Below, one piece after another: positions 44,401 through 57,862 of a stretch of DNA of 64,000 nt. This DNA comes from Agelaius tricolor (lineage: Eukaryota; Chordata; Aves; Passeriformes; Icteridae). Position 1 is the stretch's first letter; every line of letters starts with the position of its first letter. The stretch lies in assembly GCA_023055355.1 (NCBI GenBank), contig JALJCS010000002.1:87445001-87509000 (forward strand), given 5' to 3'. The notes beneath the pieces were generated by a model, which did not search any database, was not told the origin of the DNA, and was given only the letters and a program-made list of their open reading frames with translations. A program made the translations under genes and the position numbers.

Positions 44401-45369
44401 GTTTTGATATCCATATCCTGCTGTTTTCTTAATGAGAGAAACAAACTTTCTGTGGAACATTTAATCAAGTTTTATTTTCTGTTATTCCTCTTTGTGAACC
44501 TAAATATTCCTGCATAATCAAATTGTTGCTTGACCACAAAATTCCGGCATCTCTCTAACGGCTTTCAGACTTTTGAGAGACCAATTCTCCGATGATTTCT
44601 GTGTAGCAGACCTGCTTTCAGCTCCTGCTTGCCGTTGATATCATTGTGGTGTAAACTGAGCAATGACTGTAATCAAAACTTCAGTGTTTTCCCCAGAACA
44701 CAGCAGGTTGCTATGTGGGTGGCAGCAGGGCAAGGAGAGTCTGCAGGAATGTTTTTTTTTTGGGGGACTTATTGTTGTCAGCAAAGATTTAGCCTGGGGG
44801 CTGTATTGACAGAAAAAGAAGCTGAACACAATAAATTGAAGAATGAACTGTATTTTCACAAGCTGCTCTCTGTTGGTCACAGAGAATTTCATGTTAAATT
44901 TCTGCTGTTATCAGATCACTGAGCTCAACAGCTCCTTTCTGCAGAAGGTCTTCTTTCAATTACAAATATATTTCCCCTTACAGTAGTAAAGTTGAATTCA
45001 ATGCCTTTACTGCTTTTGATGTCATTTTAACTCCCACAGACCTGGATTAATGTATTATTTTTATAACTCAAAATTGAGCCAATTATGATTCACAAGTCAC
45101 AGAAGTAACAATATTTTGAACAGACTAAGATTCACTGACAAAATAATACCCAGATATTTCATTTATTTAATGGCATGTGCAACTCTGCAAGGTTGTTTTT
45201 TTACCACTAGCCTGATCGAGTTCTCTCTGAGAATCTGAACCTGAGTTTTTTAAAATATATGCAGTACTGTGACAGCCTGCTACCTTTTAAGTGTTCCATG
45301 GCACTGAAAGAATTCTCCCAATTCCACATAATGCTGAGAATGTGTCCCAGATTTATGACTAATGGCTGA

Positions 45370-45888
45370 GTGTTCACTTTGCTCAGTACCAAGGACAAAG
45401 TTTTCACTCCCTGTTTCCAGTCAGTGAGAGCAATGCCCACATTACCTGTCAAGCATGAAGTCCAGGGGAGTTCAGTGGTCAGGTTGCACATCTTAAGCTC
45501 TGGCTTTCATGGATGCATTTCCAGCCATGCCTTGGCACAGGCAGATGGATGCACTCAGAGTGCTTTGTGCTGCAGGAGGATGACTCTGCTGCACAGGCTG
45601 CATAGGCACCCTGATTATACCAGGATAAATTGGATAGAGCTGGGGAGTGTTGTTGGTCATGGCAATGTGACAGATTGCACTGTGAGGCTGTTTGTACAGT
45701 CCCTGCTGCAGTTTCAGCCTGTTATTAACAGTCTCCCAAAAGCTGCAAAGCACTTCCTGCACATTGAAGCAGTCTGGGGGCCATTCCCAGGATATGGATA
45801 TGCTGGAGCCACTCTGCTGGGGAGGCTGAGAGGGTTTATTAAAAATGTGCCAGTTGGCTTCTGTGCCTAGGAACATTCCTAGGCACAT
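45370..45888. other. Overlapping open frames on both strands, unidentified
   Basis: A 166-codon frame on + (45370-45870) overlaps a 131-codon frame on - (45493-45888). Apart from retroelement sequence these are among the longest overlapping frames in the window. Neither shows a domain, signal peptide or splice context I recognise. The composition is not obviously coding. Chance remains the default explanation. Confidence 0.25.
45862..45887. repeat. 26-bp perfect inverted repeat (12-bp arms, 2-bp centre)
   Basis: TGTGCCTAGGAA, then CA, then TTCCTAGGCACA. The arms are fully complementary and could form a short hairpin or a dimeric protein site. Confidence 0.9.
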
Positions 45889-47965
45889 TCACCTCTAAGT
45901 GAACATTGCCATAGGGCCCCCTCAGCACTCACAGATTAACTACAAAGGACATGGCTACAGCTCTGGGCTTTCTGTGCCTCATTCAAATTGGCCACCTCAC
46001 CCAGGGCTCAGAGGAATCAGGCTTTTGTGTTCACTGCTCCTTTGGGGACTGTCCTGCCCAACACCAAGATCCCTGTCTGTCTTTGCAAAGCCTCCTTACA
46101 GTTGTGAAAATCCTCCCAAAACAACTGGTCACAGACACCAATCAAACAGGACCAGTAAGTGCCCTGAACTATTGATATTCACCAATAATCAACATGTCTC
46201 ATATAAATAAGGTGGGCTGGATTTATAACTTCTCTGCCAGGACCTGCGTGTCAAGGTGGGTGAAGTCTCAGTGCCACAACCCAAACTGAAGCCAAAGCCA
46301 GAAGCCTTGTTGCTGGTCAGGGGTCTCAGTGTGAGTTGGCCACTGTAAGGTAAATATCTGATGACAACTGGAAAAGCAAATATCTGTGTTGTCACAGGGC
46401 CTGCAACGTTCAACAAATTGTAGTGCTTCACACGAGAGAAGCAACTTTAAGGAAACAGAAGCAGAAACTTCTGATTCATGCTGGCAATTAAATCTAATTT
46501 GTGAATCTGTGCTATTATCAATTACTTTTGCATGCCAGTAGATTTCTCAGTTAAACATAGCATCCTTTCTCTCTCCTTTACTTATTTTCTCCCTAATTAT
46601 TTCTAAAGAAAGAAACTGCAGCACATACAAAGATGAAGTTAAAGCAGGGATGCAGATAGCCAAGCCAGGCCTGAGGTTAATCCTGCAAGGTAGAAGTGTG
46701 GGAAATTGTTCATCACTGCAAGCAATGGAAGAGGAAAAACAGGTGGCCTAAGCCAAAGTGGAGTTAAGCCAATAAAACAATAATGCAGAAGCTAGGAGGT
46801 AAAAGGTATTAAATGAGTATTAGGAACTTTAGTGAGTGAAAAATACCAAAAGCCATTAAACTGAGTGTACTGGCTTACCAGCAGTGACTCATGAAGACCA
46901 AGATTGTCATAGGAGTGTTAAATCAGGAAAGCCAGTCCCCATAGGATAGAGGAACACACCAGTGAGCTATTTACCTGGGAGGGGAAAAGGTGGGAAATGT
47001 GGAATATAAGGTGGAAAAAGTGATGAGGTCATGGTTACTTGGGAAGTCCCTGTTGAGCAGAGGGGCATCTGATCCCTGCACTGGGGAGGGAAATAGAGCT
47101 CTGATCTGCCATTTCATGTGTGTCTGCCTTGTTTCCTCAGCCAGGGGCACCTGGGGTGCCTTCCTAGCACAGACTGAGGGACACCCTGGAGAGAAGATGG
47201 AGTGTGGACCAAATAGCCCAACATTCAGTCTCTGAACAATGTGCTGGGTACAAGGACTGACACAACGTTACTCAGGAATTCTGGTCAGAACTCGATGCAA
47301 TAGGTCAAAATAAACTCTGGTGCCATTTAATTAACATTTCTGGGGACAAAGTTGGCCTGGTTTAGCAGACTGGGTCTTTCAAAACAGTTTTGATTTCCAG
47401 TAGGAACAAAAAGTCAGGAAAAGAAAAGTAAATTGTCCACCTAAGTCAAAAAAAGAAAAAAAGGGCAAGGGAAAATATAAATGATACATTCTCCTTTCTG
47501 TTAAATAAGACTGTAGTTGCAGAGTACACACACAATCCTTGGTGCATCTAGAGCTGTTCAAGAATAGAAAGTACAAAGTGCACTGAAGTGAAATCTCAAT
47601 TTGAGTTGTTTTTCTGCTGCAGGCGATGAGATCTGGAGCTGTGCCATATAATTCAGTGCACAAATACTATACCTGAGGTATTAGCTCATATAAACAGAAG
47701 ATGGAAAAGACTCAGGCTCTGTGGATCTGCCTCAGAACAAGTCATTGCCCATGTTATCAACAAGCCCACACCTCAAAGCAAACACAGCACTTTCACCCAA
47801 GACTCAAGCACGTGCTGAGGAAATCTCCTATGGATTCATTGATGGATCTGCCACCAAAAGTCTACCTGGAGGTGACCTCCACATATTCCTGGGCTCCACC
47901 AGCTTTAGGGTCTGGGTCTCCATGGGAGCCTGAACTCTAGACCACAGACACATACTGGGTTTTGG

Positions 47966-47988
47966 GTTTTGTTTTGTTTTGTTTTTTT
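47966..47988. repeat. (TTTTG)n simple repeat
   Basis: Three to four TTTTG units followed by a T run. Confidence 0.7.
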
Positions 47989-48984
47989 CTCTTTTAGGCA
48001 ATAAACACTGAGTGACATCAAAACCACTCCCACGTAGCCAAGACATCCACATGGGAATTAGAACTTCCCTAAAGCCTGTTGGTGACTCAAGCCTTCTTGG
48101 GGCTGGGACAGCCCACAGAATCCCAAAGGACACAAGAAGCTCCTAATTAGGAAACTCAGTTAAATGTCCTTATGATCCCCTACAATGAGATGTTTCAGTT
48201 GGAAAAAGAGAAGACCAGTGTGTTCCCAGCTGCATTACAGGTCTGTAAGACTTCAGACAAGCAGTTTTAGTTTCTCATTTTTCATTTTGCAGTTTATAGG
48301 GAGTACTAAGAACTTCTTAAATTTACCTGAAGAAGATGAGACAGAAGTTAAATCATTAATGTGAGTGCCATGAAAGTTTTATGACATTTCTGTATATTAC
48401 ACCAACAGGGAGGTAACTGTTAGTCTTGAAGCCTTAAACATATCAAGCTCTTTTTTGTCCTGTTTGGAGACTAGCAGTAATTCTCACAATTGCCCTCCAC
48501 TATTGTCCTGACTTGTAGCAATAATTTGTTCTAGACCTACTCTGGAAAAAAGAAGTTTAAAGTAAAAAGAAAAATTAATGGTTACAAGGTCTCATTTGTC
48601 TTCTGGAGAAGTTTGGGGTTTTTTTTTCTTTTATTTGCAGTGTTACTTATTTTTTTTTCCATTATTGATCCATATTGACCCATTTTGTTAAGTGGTTTAG
48701 TGTTGTATAAACACTTCCAAAAAATCTCCATGTTTCTTGTTACTGCATCTGTTATTTAGAGGTCAAAACAGAGATAAAGGCAGTTGTAAAGAACATTTTT
48801 ACCCACTTTCAAAATGGCTGTTTTTTTGACTTTGGATAGGCTATGAGCATTAGAGATTTCATATTGACGTTTTTTAGAAAATATGCATTATATATACCTG
48901 ACCTGGTGACTAAGGCAAAAAAGATCACCAAGAGCTTCATCTGTTCTCTGTGAGTTAGGTACTGTTAGGACTTAAAAAGCAAAG

Positions 48985-49245
48985 TGTGTGCAAGGGACAG
49001 ATCACATATGTACAGGATCATTATTAGGGAAAAGATTCTCTATTGTGAGTGTGGTGAGGCACTGGCACAGGTTGCCCAGAGGGGTTGTGGATGCCCCAAA
49101 CCTGGCAGTGTTCAAGATCAGACTGGATGGGGCATTGAACAACCTGGTCTCATGGGAATCCCTCCCCATGGCAGGGGGCTTGGGGCAAGATGATTCTTAG
49201 TTCCCTTCCACCCCAAACCTTCCTGTGTTCTTATGATAATGAAGT
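48985..49245 (+). repeat. CR1 fragment, sense, 3' end
   Basis: 'GTGGTGAGGCACTGGCACAGGTTGCCCAGAG', 'GTTGTGGATGCCCCAAACCTGG' and 'CCCTCCCCATGGCAGG' in the standard order, ending GTTCTTATGATAATGAA. Only the last ~260 bp of the element. Confidence 0.93.
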
Positions 49246-52200
49246 TTTGTGTCTATTTCTAAGGTGCCCAGCACAAAAAAAAAGTGTAGTCTGGCCATCA
49301 GCAACATCAACCCGTCTCACTGAAATAATTAATCTGTATCTATGATAAAGATTATAAATTCAGTTTCAAGGCCACACTGGATCTGATTCTAATGATCAGC
49401 TATGGTTTCGAAAGGTTTACTACCTTGTCTAATAATACAAATTCTTCTGGACCCATCAGCTGGAAAAAGTTCTACCCTCAAAACACCATCCCCAGAACAC
49501 AGGTTGGCATTACAGATGAGGCATTTTCTCCTATCATCTTCATGATCATGTGTAGAAACAACAAATTAAATATGAAGTGCATGCTTTGAACTCTAATCAC
49601 CACAACAAAGGAAAAAAATACCTTGGATCTGCCACTATTAAGAATGAAATGGAAGTCAAGCATTGAGATGTGAAGATAAATAGCAATGATGTAGTGGACT
49701 AAAGCAGATTTAACAAAATATATTTATAAATGCTGAGAAGCTTGAGGTTACTTGTTAAGCATTAATATATGGTAAAGACATACATGGAATTTGGTGCCAA
49801 GCTAAGTGGAATGAGTTCTAGGAAATCTGAATGAATGGTTGAAAACTATATCAAATTGAGGGGTCCTGACCTGTCTGCAAGAACAAAGTGTTTACTGAGG
49901 AGAGTGAAGAGTGCAATGGATGTGACATCTGAAACAAAATGAGAAAAATATAATGGCATCCTAATAAAAAATGTACCATAAATTTGATTGAGACTGATTC
50001 ATGCAGAATTTTAATGGGAATTTCAGAATGTGACAACAGAGTGCAGCCACTCTGTCAGAAAGGAGTATCCTCTGGGTTCACATGAGCGTGGCACAGTTTG
50101 TGTGTTTGTGAGCACACACACCTCTGACTAAGGCTGTTCCTGCGGAAATGGTTAATCCTTGGCCCCCTCACTCGAGGCAGCCTGAAGCCAGTGCCACTCA
50201 TGGACCCAGTGCAGTGTGAATCCTTGCTGTAAATCCCTGCATCTGCAGAGGTGCAGGTGCAGTTGGACAGAAATTTGTTGCAGCTCAAGACAAAGGCAGG
50301 TATTGGGATTGTCATCAAGGTGATTGCTAATAAAAGATATTATCCCAGAAGACTGAGGCATATACAAGCAGCACAGGAAACACTGGCTCAGGTCTAAGAG
50401 CAAAGCAGGGTAGTGGTGGTATAGACAAAGCAGCAGATCCTGTCCTTCAGGACAGAACAAATTACTTCAGACACAGAGACTGCTTAGTTTCTACAGCTTC
50501 TTGGCCTAAAGGTGTTGCTGGCATCTCCACATCATTTTCCTCTGCACAAAGACATTGCCTTTAATGACTCCACTCAAGCTCCACCAAGGCTGTTAACAGT
50601 AGGATACTACAGGAACTCTCATTAAAATTTACAGCCTGTGCAGTGAAGGGATCAAACCAGCATCTGTCTGTATTTGTGGTGCTGCTCTAGCTCATCAGCC
50701 AGGATGGCTTGAGCTCCATTTCCCCAGCAGCAGCTCCGGGAGTTGGGCAGCAGCACCCCAGGACATCTGGCTGTGCCAGAGGTGACTGGCACAACAAGAG
50801 CTCCATGCTTAACCTCAAGCTTAAGAACTGACAGCAAAGAACTTCAGGCTCTGTGGAGCCCCAGGCAGTGAGGGGCTACAGCATTTACCCATCTTGTTGG
50901 GTGTATTTTCAGTTTGTAGGGAAATCCAAGCTGTTGTACTCTTCCACTAGAACCTGATGTAACTGGACAGGGACTTCTGTCTCTACATGCTCCCAAGAGT
51001 CATGGCTTGCAGGACTTGGATCAAAACCTGAAATACACTCCAAGCTAAAACTATTACAAAACTAAGCCTGCCTAGGAATTGGAATCCTTCAAAAGAGATC
51101 TGAAACAAGCTGCTAATTCTCCTGGAAATTAATAAACTATTCTCTTCTCCTCTGCTGAGGCAGACTTGGTTTCCTGAAGAAAATAATCTCCCATCTGTCT
51201 TTTACTATTAGCTCATGTAATGGATCTGACAGCAGATGGAATTTGTGCCTAGAAGAAGTGCCGACTCTTTCCTGAGAAATGAATAAATCTTTCATTTACC
51301 AAACAGACTCGATATAAATAGAATGGCAGTCAGCAAAAAGGAGGTGGTCTCCTGGGAAGATAAATAGCTGGTTATGTTCCTGACAGCAGGAATACAGTTA
51401 GAGGAAAAGTACTTTCATTTATTTCACCTTTAACAAAGGGGAAACAAGCTAAGGAAAGCTGTTTTCTGAAGTGATGTCTATCGGCCTTAGCCTAATCTGT
51501 GTGGAAAAAAGATTCTTAAATGATCAGATGTTCTCTGGTATTGTAAAACTGGGCCAGACACAGAATAAGCAGGACCTCTTTCACTTCCTGTTATGCTGTG
51601 CACCTATTTGTAATGATTTCACGGGCTTGCTCTGAATTTTCACCAGTTCTAATAGTCATCATCCTGCAGCACAAGAGCTGACAGCTGCTCAGTTCTGAGT
51701 ACTAAAAAGCCCAGATATTAAAAAACTCTGCTTTGGCTTTGCTCTACATTCTCTGCTTTGTCTAAGGTTTTACAGACCAGCACAAACTGTTTGAACATAT
51801 GCATGTTTTCAGTCTCTGAGATGCAGAGACAATCATCAAGCAAAATTGAGCTTAAGCCAACTGAGGTCATACTGACAGCACTTTCAGTTGCAAGAGGGTT
51901 TAGACAAGCTCAAAGTCTTGTTTGGTAACATTTAAATTTACCAAGCAGAAGTGAATAATATTGCATTTGAATCAACCTGTTGGTAATCACTCCTCTGTCC
52001 TTTGATTTATAAGAAAAACAAATGAAATTTTGCTGTTCTGAGGTATAGTTGTAATTTCTCAGGTCTCGGATTACCAGTTAATTATACAAATACAGTTACT
52101 TTTGGCTAATACAGACTTTGCTTTGTCTTTTCTTTTTCTTTTGTCTAGCTTCCTGTAACACAACTTGAAGGTAGATTAGCCCTGAACTTCACTTTGTGGA

Positions 52201-52254
52201 AATCAGTGGAATGAGAAGAAGAAGAATTCTCTATCTTTCTGTATGGATACACAC
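49246..52254. other. Unassigned stretch
   Basis: About 3 kb with no recognised element, exon or RNA gene. Confidence 0.4.
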
Positions 52255-52805
52255 GTACAAGAGCTGTGTGGTTCAGCTGACACTCTGGAGGAAAGGGATC
52301 CATCCAGAGGAATTTTGACACACTTAAAAGGTGGGCTCATGTGAACTTCAGTAAGTTCAGTGTGGCCAAATGCAAGGTCCTGCATCTGTGTCAGGGCAAT
52401 CCCAAGCACAAATACAAAGGATTAAGAGCAGCACTGAGGAGAACAATGTGGAAATGTTGGTGGATGAAAAGCTCAAAGTGATCCATCAGTGTGCTTTTGC
52501 AGCCCAGAAAGCCAAGTGTATCCTGGGCCACAGCAAAAACAACATGGGCAGCAGGGTAAGGGAGGTGATTCTCCCCCTCTGTTTTTGTGAGTGCTGTGTC
52601 CATCTCTGGGCCCTCAATCTAAGAAGGACCTGGACCTGTTGGGGCACCTTTTCTGTGAAGACTGAGAGAGTCAGGGATGTTCAGCCTGGAAAAAGCTCCA
52701 GGGAGAATTTACAGCACTTTGCAGGTTACAGGAACCTAAAGGGGCTACAGGAAAAGCTGGAGAGGGACTTTGGACAAGGGCATGCAGTGACAGAAAAGGG
52801 CAAAT
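52255..52805 (+). repeat. CR1 fragment, sense, left half (interrupted)
   Basis: Decayed ORF2 C-terminus ('CAAATGCAAGGTCCTGCATCTG', 'GCAGCCCAGAAAGCCAAG', 'GGGAGGTGATTCTCCCCCTC') and the start of the 3' UTR ('TTCAGCCTGGAAAAAGCTCC', 'GGGCATGCAGTGACAG'). It is cut at 52805 by an LTR and resumes at 53091. Confidence 0.93.
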
Positions 52806-53090
52806 TGTCACAATACGACATGAATGACACTCACATGCTGAGATGTTGAAGGTAAAAAAAGGCACATTTATTTCTGGACATTGATATTCATAGAATTCCA
52901 AAAGTGACCGTGGAGGATGAAATTGCCACTTCTCTAACAACACTGGTCAAACTAACAGTTTATCAATTCTCTCCTCCTCCAGAAAGGAATGCAAACCAAT
53001 CATTATTTACATGAAAAGTGCATGAGAAACTCCATTACAAAAATGTAAACATCAGAAGGCTTAGAAGAACTTTAGAAGAACAGGGTGACA
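52806..53090. mobile_element. Short solo LTR nested in CR1, 6-bp TSD
   Basis: 285 bp, TGTCACAATACG...CAGGGTGACA, with 6-bp terminal inverted repeats (TGTCAC/GTGACA), flanked by perfect GCAAAT (52800-52805 and 53091-53096). It splits a single CR1 copy into two collinear halves, so it is younger than that CR1. A TTTATT at ~52868 suggests minus-strand polarity (AATAAA), but the orientation is not certain. Confidence 0.85.
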
Positions 53091-53345
53091 GCAAATGGCT
53101 TTTAACTGAAAGATAGCAGCTTTGGAATAGCTGTGAGGAAGGAATTCTTTGTTGTGACGGTGGTGAGGCACTGGCACAGGTTACCCAAGAAGCTGTGAAT
53201 GCCCTGTCCCTTAGGAGTGTGCAAGTCCAGGCTGGAGCTCTGAGCACCCTGGTCTAATGGAAGGTGTCCCTGCCTATGGCAGGGGACTGGAACAAGATGA
53301 TCTTAAGTGCCTTTTGACCCAAACCCTTCTATGATTCTGTGATAT
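53091..53345 (+). repeat. CR1 fragment, sense, right half (resumed)
   Basis: Continues the CR1 from 52805: 'GGCTTTTAACTGAAAGATAGCAGC', 'GTGGTGAGGCACTGGCACAGGTTACCC', then the terminus CTATGATTCTGTGATA. Collinear with 52255-52805. Confidence 0.93.
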
Positions 53346-56300
53346 ATTGTTCAAAATTCAAACTTGATATTAGCAATTTTGATCCCACCTAGCTTTATTT
53401 TAATGTTCATTTTTAAACTAGACTTTTTACTAAAAATTCACTAGGTTTCACTAGGAGCATTTCAGAGCCCATGTAAAGAGTAGGGATAATTCTAGAAATG
53501 AGATAACTCCTTTCATATTATGCACAGTGAACTGAAACAATGTCATTCCAAACTGTTAATAAATTCAGCCTGTTTCTGAGAATCGCCTTGAATCGCATTT
53601 GCTTTCCCAACACATGCAGACTAATAATTGAAATATTAAATAGTATAGCATTTTTATTTAGCAAACTCAGATTCTGATAAAAGGACAAAAAAAACCAGAG
53701 CATTCCCATATCTGGTGCAACTTCTCTGAGTTCTTGAGAGCTGCTCTAGTCATAACTTTTTTTTTTTAATTTTCCTTTAATCAGAGAAAATTATACTCCG
53801 AGTTTCACCATTCCCAGTGACATTTACCAATGATCTGATTGTCAGAATATCCAGAGTTGACTCTTTGGTGGGGTAAAACAGGTACATAGACATAAACATC
53901 TTGCTATAGTCCAAAGAGGAAAGACACAAGTTGGAGCTATGTGAAATGAACTATCCCAAAAAAACAGAGCAAAGTATGGTGAGAAGTTAGGGATTGTGGG
54001 TTTTTTGAATCTCTGTTTAATTTAGAATTTCTTATCATCTAATGCCATATGACAGCCTAGAAGGGGAAACTAAAGCTGGCCTGATTCCACCCCTGTGGTG
54101 TATGTGAAACCCAGGTAAGTTCACAGTGTATTGACTATAGAAGTGGTACCAAAGAAATTAACTCAGTTATTCCTCATGCAAGGAGGAGGAGAGGAGCAGA
54201 ACTGCTCCTTGCCCCCATTCCCTGAGGCATCCTCCAGTGTGGTAACATAAACAGTTAAAACTGGTAACATTCCATTGCAGTTTCTCTTTTATACATCCAT
54301 TATTCTGTGACTGCCAATTATTTCTATAAGTATCTGAGGTTCCATACATCCCTAAATAGTCTGATCTAAATGGACATAACCTCATATCCATCTTCTGTCA
54401 ATGGGGAGCTGGAAAGTAGTGAGAGATTGCCTCCAGAATCTTTAGTGTAGGCACATCTTGTTTGGGGAGCTTTATTAAGTTTTCCTATTGCATTTCTGTC
54501 CATTCCAAAGGTCTCTTTTTTAGCACTCAGGAGTGCTGGAATTTGTACAGCAAGAGATGAATGGATGAATGCTGCTGACTACAGATTTCCCCTCCTTTCC
54601 TCCCCTTGCATGGGGAACTTTTGTGACCCTGAATCATCACAGTTGATTCTTCTGTTTTCTGCTATGGAGTTGTGTCAAGGATAGCTTACAGTCAGTGTCC
54701 TTTCTAACAACAATTGCAGGTTTCTTGGTTAGAAAACTAATATTTGAAAGATTTTTTGAGGTTCAGTTGCACAATATTGCTTTCATATGGGAACATATCC
54801 ATATGATATCCAAAAGAAGATATCCATATCATCTTTTTGTCCAATCTCTATTTTTTCAAGAGTTCTTTTTTTCATGATTCTTAACATTTCATTTATTCCT
54901 ATTCTCTCCATCTTCTGCTTTTGTTCCTGCTTAAAAAAAATAATAATATTCTATTGCAGTGCAAATTCTTGCAGGATTTGAGCCTGGAAATGCTTACTTG
55001 TGTGAGAGCTCCCTTAATGCTGCAGTAACTTCAGTGAACATCAACAGCTCTGTGGAAAAGGGTATGGATGGGCACAGGTGGGCAAGGCATCATGCTCCCC
55101 CTTGGCACAGATTAACAGGCATTGAGGATGTCCAGGGGTGGGAAACCCATTCTATCCCTGTCCAAGAGAATAGCTGAGAGATCCAGATACTCAATTGAGT
55201 TGCTAAGAAACCTAAAGAATTTTAAAGTATGCAAGGTTACAAGGCTAATCTAAAGTTAGACTAATACTGTGTAGCATCCCCATGGCAACCAGGAGTGAAC
55301 GGCATGTGAGGTGAGAGCAGAGAAAGAGATGGAATAATAATTAGCAATAAAACCTTGGCAGGGCTCAGTGTGATTGTGTTATCAGTGGGTTAAAACGTGC
55401 TGCTGGCCTGCTGAAGTTCAGCCTCTCTGCTGCGGACACAGCTTCTCCTGGCTGGTCCAGAGCAAATGGTGGATGGCATTTCCAAATTAAGGCAATACTG
55501 GCCAGCTCTGAAAGGGTCAAATGAAAGAGAAGTTGACCTGAACACATGTTGTAACAAAACACTCTTTATTATTTAATGTAAGGAAGAAAATTTCCATATC
55601 AGATCAAATAATTGTGCCACTCCTCTCTTTAAATTTCCTGCAGCCCTGATCTGTTTGCTGTGTTATTTCCTGTAAAGCATAGTCTGCACAACTTTTGCCA
55701 GTACACATACTATCCTAAGTATGCAAACTATATCTGAAGTAGAACCTGGGTAAGGAAGTCAGTTGATTGAAAATTCAGCTTTTTCCAGTATTGTCCTACA
55801 GCAGTGGGTTTTATCTGTTCACATTCATGCTCCCATGTAACCAAGGACCAAGGCTCCACCCTGAGATGTCTAAACCCCCTGCAGACCAGTGGGTCAGTGA
55901 CTTCAGGCTTCATGGCCACCACCATGGTCCAGCACCAGAGCTTGCATTTTCTAGCCTCAGCCTTGTGATTCAGCCACTAGTGCACATAAGCCATTACAGT
56001 GTTTCCTGAAGTGCTGAATGTCATGAGCAAAACTTTCCTGAGTGTTAAATTAAAAAACTGGTAATGCCCCACTCCTGAGGGTCACTCAGAAAAGGTCTGA
56101 TTTTTGGGGTCTTTGAACTCAAGTTTATTTGAATGTTTTCATTGCATTGAATGGTAAGTTAAAGCACTTTTGAACAGACTTCTCAAAACTAGATAATAAC
56201 TGCCCTGATACTTCACCTGAAATTTTCCTGATGCTCTTCATGAGTCCTTGAGAACACAACACTGGTAAATCATTAGAGGATATCACTGTACACTGCAAAA

Positions 56301-57380
56301 ATACTGAGGTGAATATTTCTCACTCAGCCATCATCAGTCACTGCTTCTGCACTTTGGATTTATGCAAACCCTAAACTGGGACAGGTTGATCCTCTCAGCT
56401 GGACCACCAGTGGATTGGATGGATGTGCATGAAATTCATGAATATTCTTTGGATGAAACCAGGAAATGCTTTTTTGTGCTTCACAGCTGAGTGCCATTGC
56501 AGAGTGGAGCTCCAGGTTGCCTTCTGGTTGCTTCTCACATCCCACTGGCACAGGCCCTACATGCGAATGCTTTCTGTTCATCCTACCTGAGCTGTAGTAC
56601 TTAGCAAGTTAAATACTTGCTTCTGCTGAGATTACACAGGCAAGCAAAACAGGCACTGTATAATCACCACGTGCTCTGGAATGAATAAAATGCAGTTTGT
56701 GAGCGTTATGGGTTCTCCTGAGCATTTGAAGCATTAAGACTCGAATTTTCTGCTTGGTAAACAAGGGCTCCACAAAAGTAAGCATGGCAAAACACCCTTT
56801 CCCAGGTTCCTGTTGCCATACAACATTAGAATATTTTAGAAATTGAGTTCTCTGATTAAATTTGGATTCTTCCAATGCAGGCATCCACACCAAATCACTT
56901 TGAACTCTCATTCAAAATTTTTACAAGGTGGATCATTCATCCTAAAGCAGGTGCATACAGCTGGTCAAAGAAATCACATTTGTCATTTCACCAACTCACT
57001 TTATCTCCACCAAGTGTAATAAGAGGGTCCCAAACACCCCTGTCACAGAGCTGTAGTATAATTCTTTTCCCTGTACTAATTTCAAAGATAATGAGATGCC
57101 ATTCTAGCTAGAGATGTGGATATAGAGAATGCTCTATTTTCTGTTCTTAAAAACAAAAAATCTTGCCAACAGCTCCAGATGGGGGTAACCTTGAACATTT
57201 TTGGCAACCTGGAATGTAAGCAGTTTGATAAGGTTTTCCTGCCTTGGTTCCTGACATTGGAAGTTTAAAAGAAGAAACAACTGATCTGCTAATATGACAA
57301 TGAGTTACTTGTTTAAGGTTACATCATACGACTGAGGCATAGCAGAGATCTGAATTCAGTCTCTGGGAGCCTATAGATGC
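53346..57380. other. AT-rich unassigned stretch
   Basis: About 4 kb with no recognised element, exon or RNA gene. A cluster of ATATCCATATGATATCC-like direct and inverted words lies at 54785-54835. Confidence 0.4.
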
Positions 57381-57862
57381 CATAGAATCATAGAACCAAA
57401 TGGTTTGAGTTGGAAGGGACCTTAAAGACCATCTAGTTCCAGCCTCCTGCCATGGTCCACCCTCTAGACCGGGTTGCTCAGGGTCCCATCCAGGCTGGTC
57501 TTGAGCACCTCCAGGGATGGGGAAACCACAACTTCTTTGGGCAACCTTTGCCAGTGTCTCACCACCCTACGAGTAAAAAAACAAATGCTTCCTAATACCT
57601 AATATAATTCTCCTTTGTTTTAGTTTGAAACCATTACTCTTTGTCTTGCCACCATCTGCCCATGTAAAAACAACAGTCTTTCTCTTCTTTATAAGCCCGC
57701 TTTAAGTACTGAAAGGCTGCAATAGGAACTCCCTGGAGTCTCCTCTTCTCCAAGCTGAACAACCCCATCTGTCTCAACCTCTCTTTATTGGAGAGGTGTT
57801 CCAGCCTTCTGAGAATCCTCTTGGCCCTCCTCTGATGTCCAACAACTGCTCTCTGTCCTCTT
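57381..57862 (-). repeat. CR1 fragment, antisense, 3' end
   Basis: A textbook antisense start on + (CATAGAATCATAGAACCAAATGG, GAGTTGGAAGGGACC), then 'TTGAGCACCTCCAGGGATGGGG', 'TCTCCTCTTCTCCAAGCTGAACAACC' and 'CTTGGCCCTCCTCTG'. Truncated near 57862. Confidence 0.95.

Larger units (their letters stand above)
41404..48984. other. Long unassigned stretch
   Basis: About 7.6 kb with no recognised transposon. It contains the overlapping opposite-strand open frames at 45370-45888, the palindrome at 45862-45887 and a (TTTTG)n run near 47966-47988. None of these makes a gene call safe. Confidence 0.4.

Noticed and set aside
52370..52849. 159-codon plus-strand frame
   Set aside because: Decayed CR1 ORF2 running into the nested LTR, not a host gene.
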